Assembly: GCA_013362555.1 (NCBI GenBank)
Contig: JABFVX010000409.1
Location: forward strand, 1-6,734
DNA from: Mycobacteriaceae bacterium
Lineage (GTDB): Bacteria; Actinomycetota; Actinomycetes; Mycobacteriales; Mycobacteriaceae
Length of the DNA: 6,734 bases
Direction of reading: 5' to 3'
Positions 5,160 through 6,734 of the stretch are shown here, in pieces (the stretch's first letter is position 1; every line of letters starts with the position of its first letter). The position numbers and the translations under genes were made by a program. The notes beneath the pieces were generated by a model that saw only the letters and a program-made list of their open reading frames with translations, was not told the origin of the DNA and did not search any database.

Positions 5160-6023
5160 CTACTTGATCTCGACTCGGGTGTCGTGGCGGACCTTCGAGA
5201 CGAGGTCGGCGGACGCGGACATGTCCGAGCCGCCCTTGGCATCCTGCATGACCAGGCCGATGGTGCTGCGGTCGGCCCAGATGCACAGGGTGATGGACTC
5301 TGACGAGTCGGTCGGATTCGCGACCTTCTGGCACTTGACCGTGGCGCCCGGCATGTCGGAGCCACTCACCTTTTCCGGCTTGCCGACCAGGTTGATGGAC
5401 TTGCGGTCCTTCCAGTGCTTGTGCAGCGTGGTGAAGGTGCCGTCGACCGCCTTGGCGGGATCGGAGACGTCTCCCCACACACCCATGAACAGCAGGTGGT
5501 TCTTGCCGGACTTGTAACTGGCGCCGATAGCCTGCGGATTCTTCACGCCGATCTCGGCGAACTCCTTCTTGTCATCGGCGTTGAACGGCTCGCTGTCGCG
5601 CTCGTCCAGCGTGTAGCCCGCGACCGAGTCGGGCGTGGCGAGCTTATAGCGCTTTCCGTCCCCGTCGTCGTCGGACTTGTTGAGAATCAGGAACGCTCCG
5701 GCCCCGATGGCCGCCACCAGCACCACAGCGGCGGCGATGATCGCGATCATCTTGCCGTTGCCCGAGCCGCCGCCCGGCTGCTGAACCTGCGACATGGGCG
5801 GCTGCTGGGGCCACTGCAGGCCCTGCGGCTGCTGCCCGTAGGCGGGCTGCTCGCCGTATTGCGGCTGGCCGTACTGCGGCTGGGGCTGGCCATATTGGGG
5901 CTGACCGGGCTGAGGCTGAGTTTGGCCGTACTGCGGCTGACCGTACTGCGGCTGCCCCGGCTGAGATCCGGGCTGGTAGGGCTGCGACGGGTCGAACGGA
6001 CCGGGCTGCTGCGGGTTAGTCAT
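5160..6023 (-). CDS. Single-pass membrane protein with QPxYG-repeat N-terminus
   Basis: I do not recognise a named family. The 287-residue protein has three parts. Residues 1-90 are a low-complexity tail of Gln, Pro, Tyr and Gly, built on repeated QPQYG units (Y27, Y32, Y44, Y51, Y56, with a variant at Y62). Residues 92-114 form one membrane helix preceded by a lysine, IAIIAAAVVLVAAIGAGAFLI. Residues 116-287 form a hydrophilic domain starting with an acidic linker (KSDDDGDGK) and containing just two cysteines, in VKCQKV and TLCIWAD, spaced for a disulfide. The expected topology is tail inside, domain outside. Such proteins are common in Nocardia and relatives, usually of unknown function. The ATG at 6023 has AGGGAG two bases upstream. 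It follows recN by 86 bp, with no inverted repeat between, so cotranscription with recN is possible, although a candidate promoter/operator lies in the gap. A hairpin ends the gene. Confidence 0.88.
   Translation of the reverse strand: MTNPQQPGPFDPSQPYQPGSQPGQPQYGQPQYGQTQPQPGQPQYGQPQPQYGQPQYGEQPAYGQQPQGLQWPQQPPMSQVQQPGGGSGNGKMIAIIAAAVVLVAAIGAGAFLILNKSDDDGDGKRYKLATPDSVAGYTLDERDSEPFNADDKKEFAEIGVKNPQAIGASYKSGKNHLLFMGVWGDVSDPAKAVDGTFTTLHKHWKDRKSINLVGKPEKVSGSDMPGATVKCQKVANPTDSSESITLCIWADRSTIGLVMQDAKGGSDMSASADLVSKVRHDTRVEIK
5853..5963 (-). repeat. Tandem QPQYG-coding repeat
   Basis: The coding DNA contains imperfect repeated units, seen on the plus strand as CCGTACTGCGGCTG and variants, giving QPQYGQ units at residues 21-57 of the membrane protein. 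The units vary in length (5 to 7 codons), so the tract is not a clean tandem array but may still change length between strains. Confidence 0.7.
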
Positions 6024-6053
6024 GACTCCCTGATTACTACGAGAAACCGTATG

Positions 6054-6077
6054 CTATGGCACATACATAGTGCCTTA
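6054..6077. promoter_or_regulatory. A/T-rich nested palindrome upstream of the membrane-protein gene
   Basis: Two overlapping inverted repeats share this spot: CTATG-N7-CATAG (6054-6070) and GGCAC-N7-GTGCC (6058-6074). The second extends to 8-bp arms with one mismatch (6055-6062 and 6070-6077). The site lies 31 bp upstream of the ATG at 6023 and is notably A/T-rich for this genome. It contains several possible minus-strand -10 boxes (for example TAGCAT). It looks like an operator overlapping a promoter. No regulator can be named. Confidence 0.4.
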
Positions 6078-6109
6078 CCTCTTGCCGCAGGCATATCCGG
6101 GCGAGCGCG

Positions 6110-6734
6110 CTATCGTTCGGCTCTGGCCATGTCGAGGAGTTCCTCGGCGTGGGCGCGTCCGGTTTCGGTGTCGTCGAGGCCCGCGAGCATGCGGGCCAGC
6201 TCGATGACCCGCTCGTCCGGGCGCAGCGTGCGGACGTTGCTGCTGACGCCCTCGCCGTCGTCGGACTTGTCGACAACCAAATGGGTGTCGGCGAACGCGG
6301 CCACCTGCGGCAGGTGCGTCACCACCACCACCTGGTGCGTGCGCGCCAGCCGCGACAGCCTGCGGCCGATCTCCACCGCGGCGCGACCGCCGACCCCCGC
6401 GTCGACCTCGTCGAAGACCATGGTCGCACCGTGCTGCGAGCCCGCGAGCACCACTTCCAGCGCGAGCATCACCCGCGACAGCTCGCCGCCGGACGCGCTC
6501 TTGCTCAGCGGCAGCGACTGCGCCCCGGAATGGGCCGAAAGCCGGAACTCGACCTCGTCGACCCCGGCCTCGCCCGCGTGCACGTCGACACCGCCGACGG
6601 TGAGGCTCGCCGAGTCGCTCGCGCCCGCGGGCAGCGGCCGCACCGACACCTCGAGCCGGGCCCGGCCCATGGCGAGCCCGGCCAGCTCGGCGCTGACGGC
6701 CTCGGCCAGCTCGCCCGCGGCCGCGGTCCGAGCG
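6110..6734 (-). CDS. recN: DNA repair protein RecN, C-terminal part (partial)
   Basis: The frame enters from the right edge of the window (complete codons from 6733) and ends at the TAG at 6112-6110, giving about 208 residues. They hold the C-terminal half of the SMC-like ATPase head. The end of the coiled coil reads EAVSAELAGLAMGRARLEV. It is followed by the ABC signature SKSASGGELSRVMLA, the Walker B segment TMVFDEVDAGVGG, and the switch histidine in VVVTHLPQVAAFAD. RecN is recruited to double-strand breaks and holds broken ends together in recombinational repair. The P-loop and most of the coiled coil lie outside the window. In mycobacteria recN also heads this cluster, just before the steA homologue; here two extra genes lie between. 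No hairpin of the four-copy family follows its stop codon. Confidence 0.95.
   Translation of the reverse strand, partial: ARTAAAGELAEAVSAELAGLAMGRARLEVSVRPLPAGASDSASLTVGGVDVHAGEAGVDEVEFRLSAHSGAQSLPLSKSASGGELSRVMLALEVVLAGSQHGATMVFDEVDAGVGGRAAVEIGRRLSRLARTHQVVVVTHLPQVAAFADTHLVVDKSDDGEGVSSNVRTLRPDERVIELARMLAGLDDTETGRAHAEELLDMARAER

Overview
The window looks like chromosomal DNA of a high-GC actinobacterium of the order Mycobacteriales, most likely Nocardia or a close relative. The basis is G+C-rich codon use and the minus-strand order recN - (two extra genes) - steA - pyrG - Nudix hydrolase - (one extra gene) - xerD. This is the recN/Rv1697/Rv1698/pyrG/Rv1700/xerD cluster of Mycobacterium tuberculosis with changes. 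The genus is inferred from recall of gene order and protein similarity, not from a search.

Layout, in the direction in which most genes are read (right to left): the C-terminal part of recN (6734-6110); a single-pass membrane protein with a Gln/Pro/Tyr/Gly-repeat cytoplasmic tail (6023-5160); a small SRPBCC-fold protein on the opposite strand (4638-5075), convergent with the membrane protein and divergent from steA; steA, a cell-division-linked membrane protein (4511-3324); pyrG, CTP synthase (3175-1454); an ADP-ribose-pyrophosphatase-type Nudix hydrolase whose start overlaps the end of pyrG (1467-829); a 16-cysteine four-helix-bundle copper-storage-type protein (723-313); and the N-terminus of xerD (222-1, running off the window).

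Two things stand out. First, an intergenic inverted repeat with arms of up to 27 bp occurs four times in 6.7 kb: three full copies and one truncated. Each copy lies 5 to 15 bp beyond the stop codon of a minus-strand gene. None lies inside the overlapping pyrG-Nudix pair, or between recN and the membrane-protein gene. The copies therefore punctuate the transcription units. One base pair of the stem has changed in a compensatory way between copies, which suggests the folded form matters. Second, pyrG carries three non-conservative substitutions in five residues of the near-invariant Lys-Leu-Asp-Pro-Tyr motif of the ATP/UTP site, while the other catalytic residues are intact.

The copper-transport/cell-division gene usually found between steA and pyrG (mctB/steB) is absent: only about 150 bp separate the two genes. 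A cytosolic copper-storage-type gene sits a few genes away. No intergenic gap exceeds about 150 bp. No tRNA, rRNA, CRISPR array, insertion sequence or phage gene was seen.
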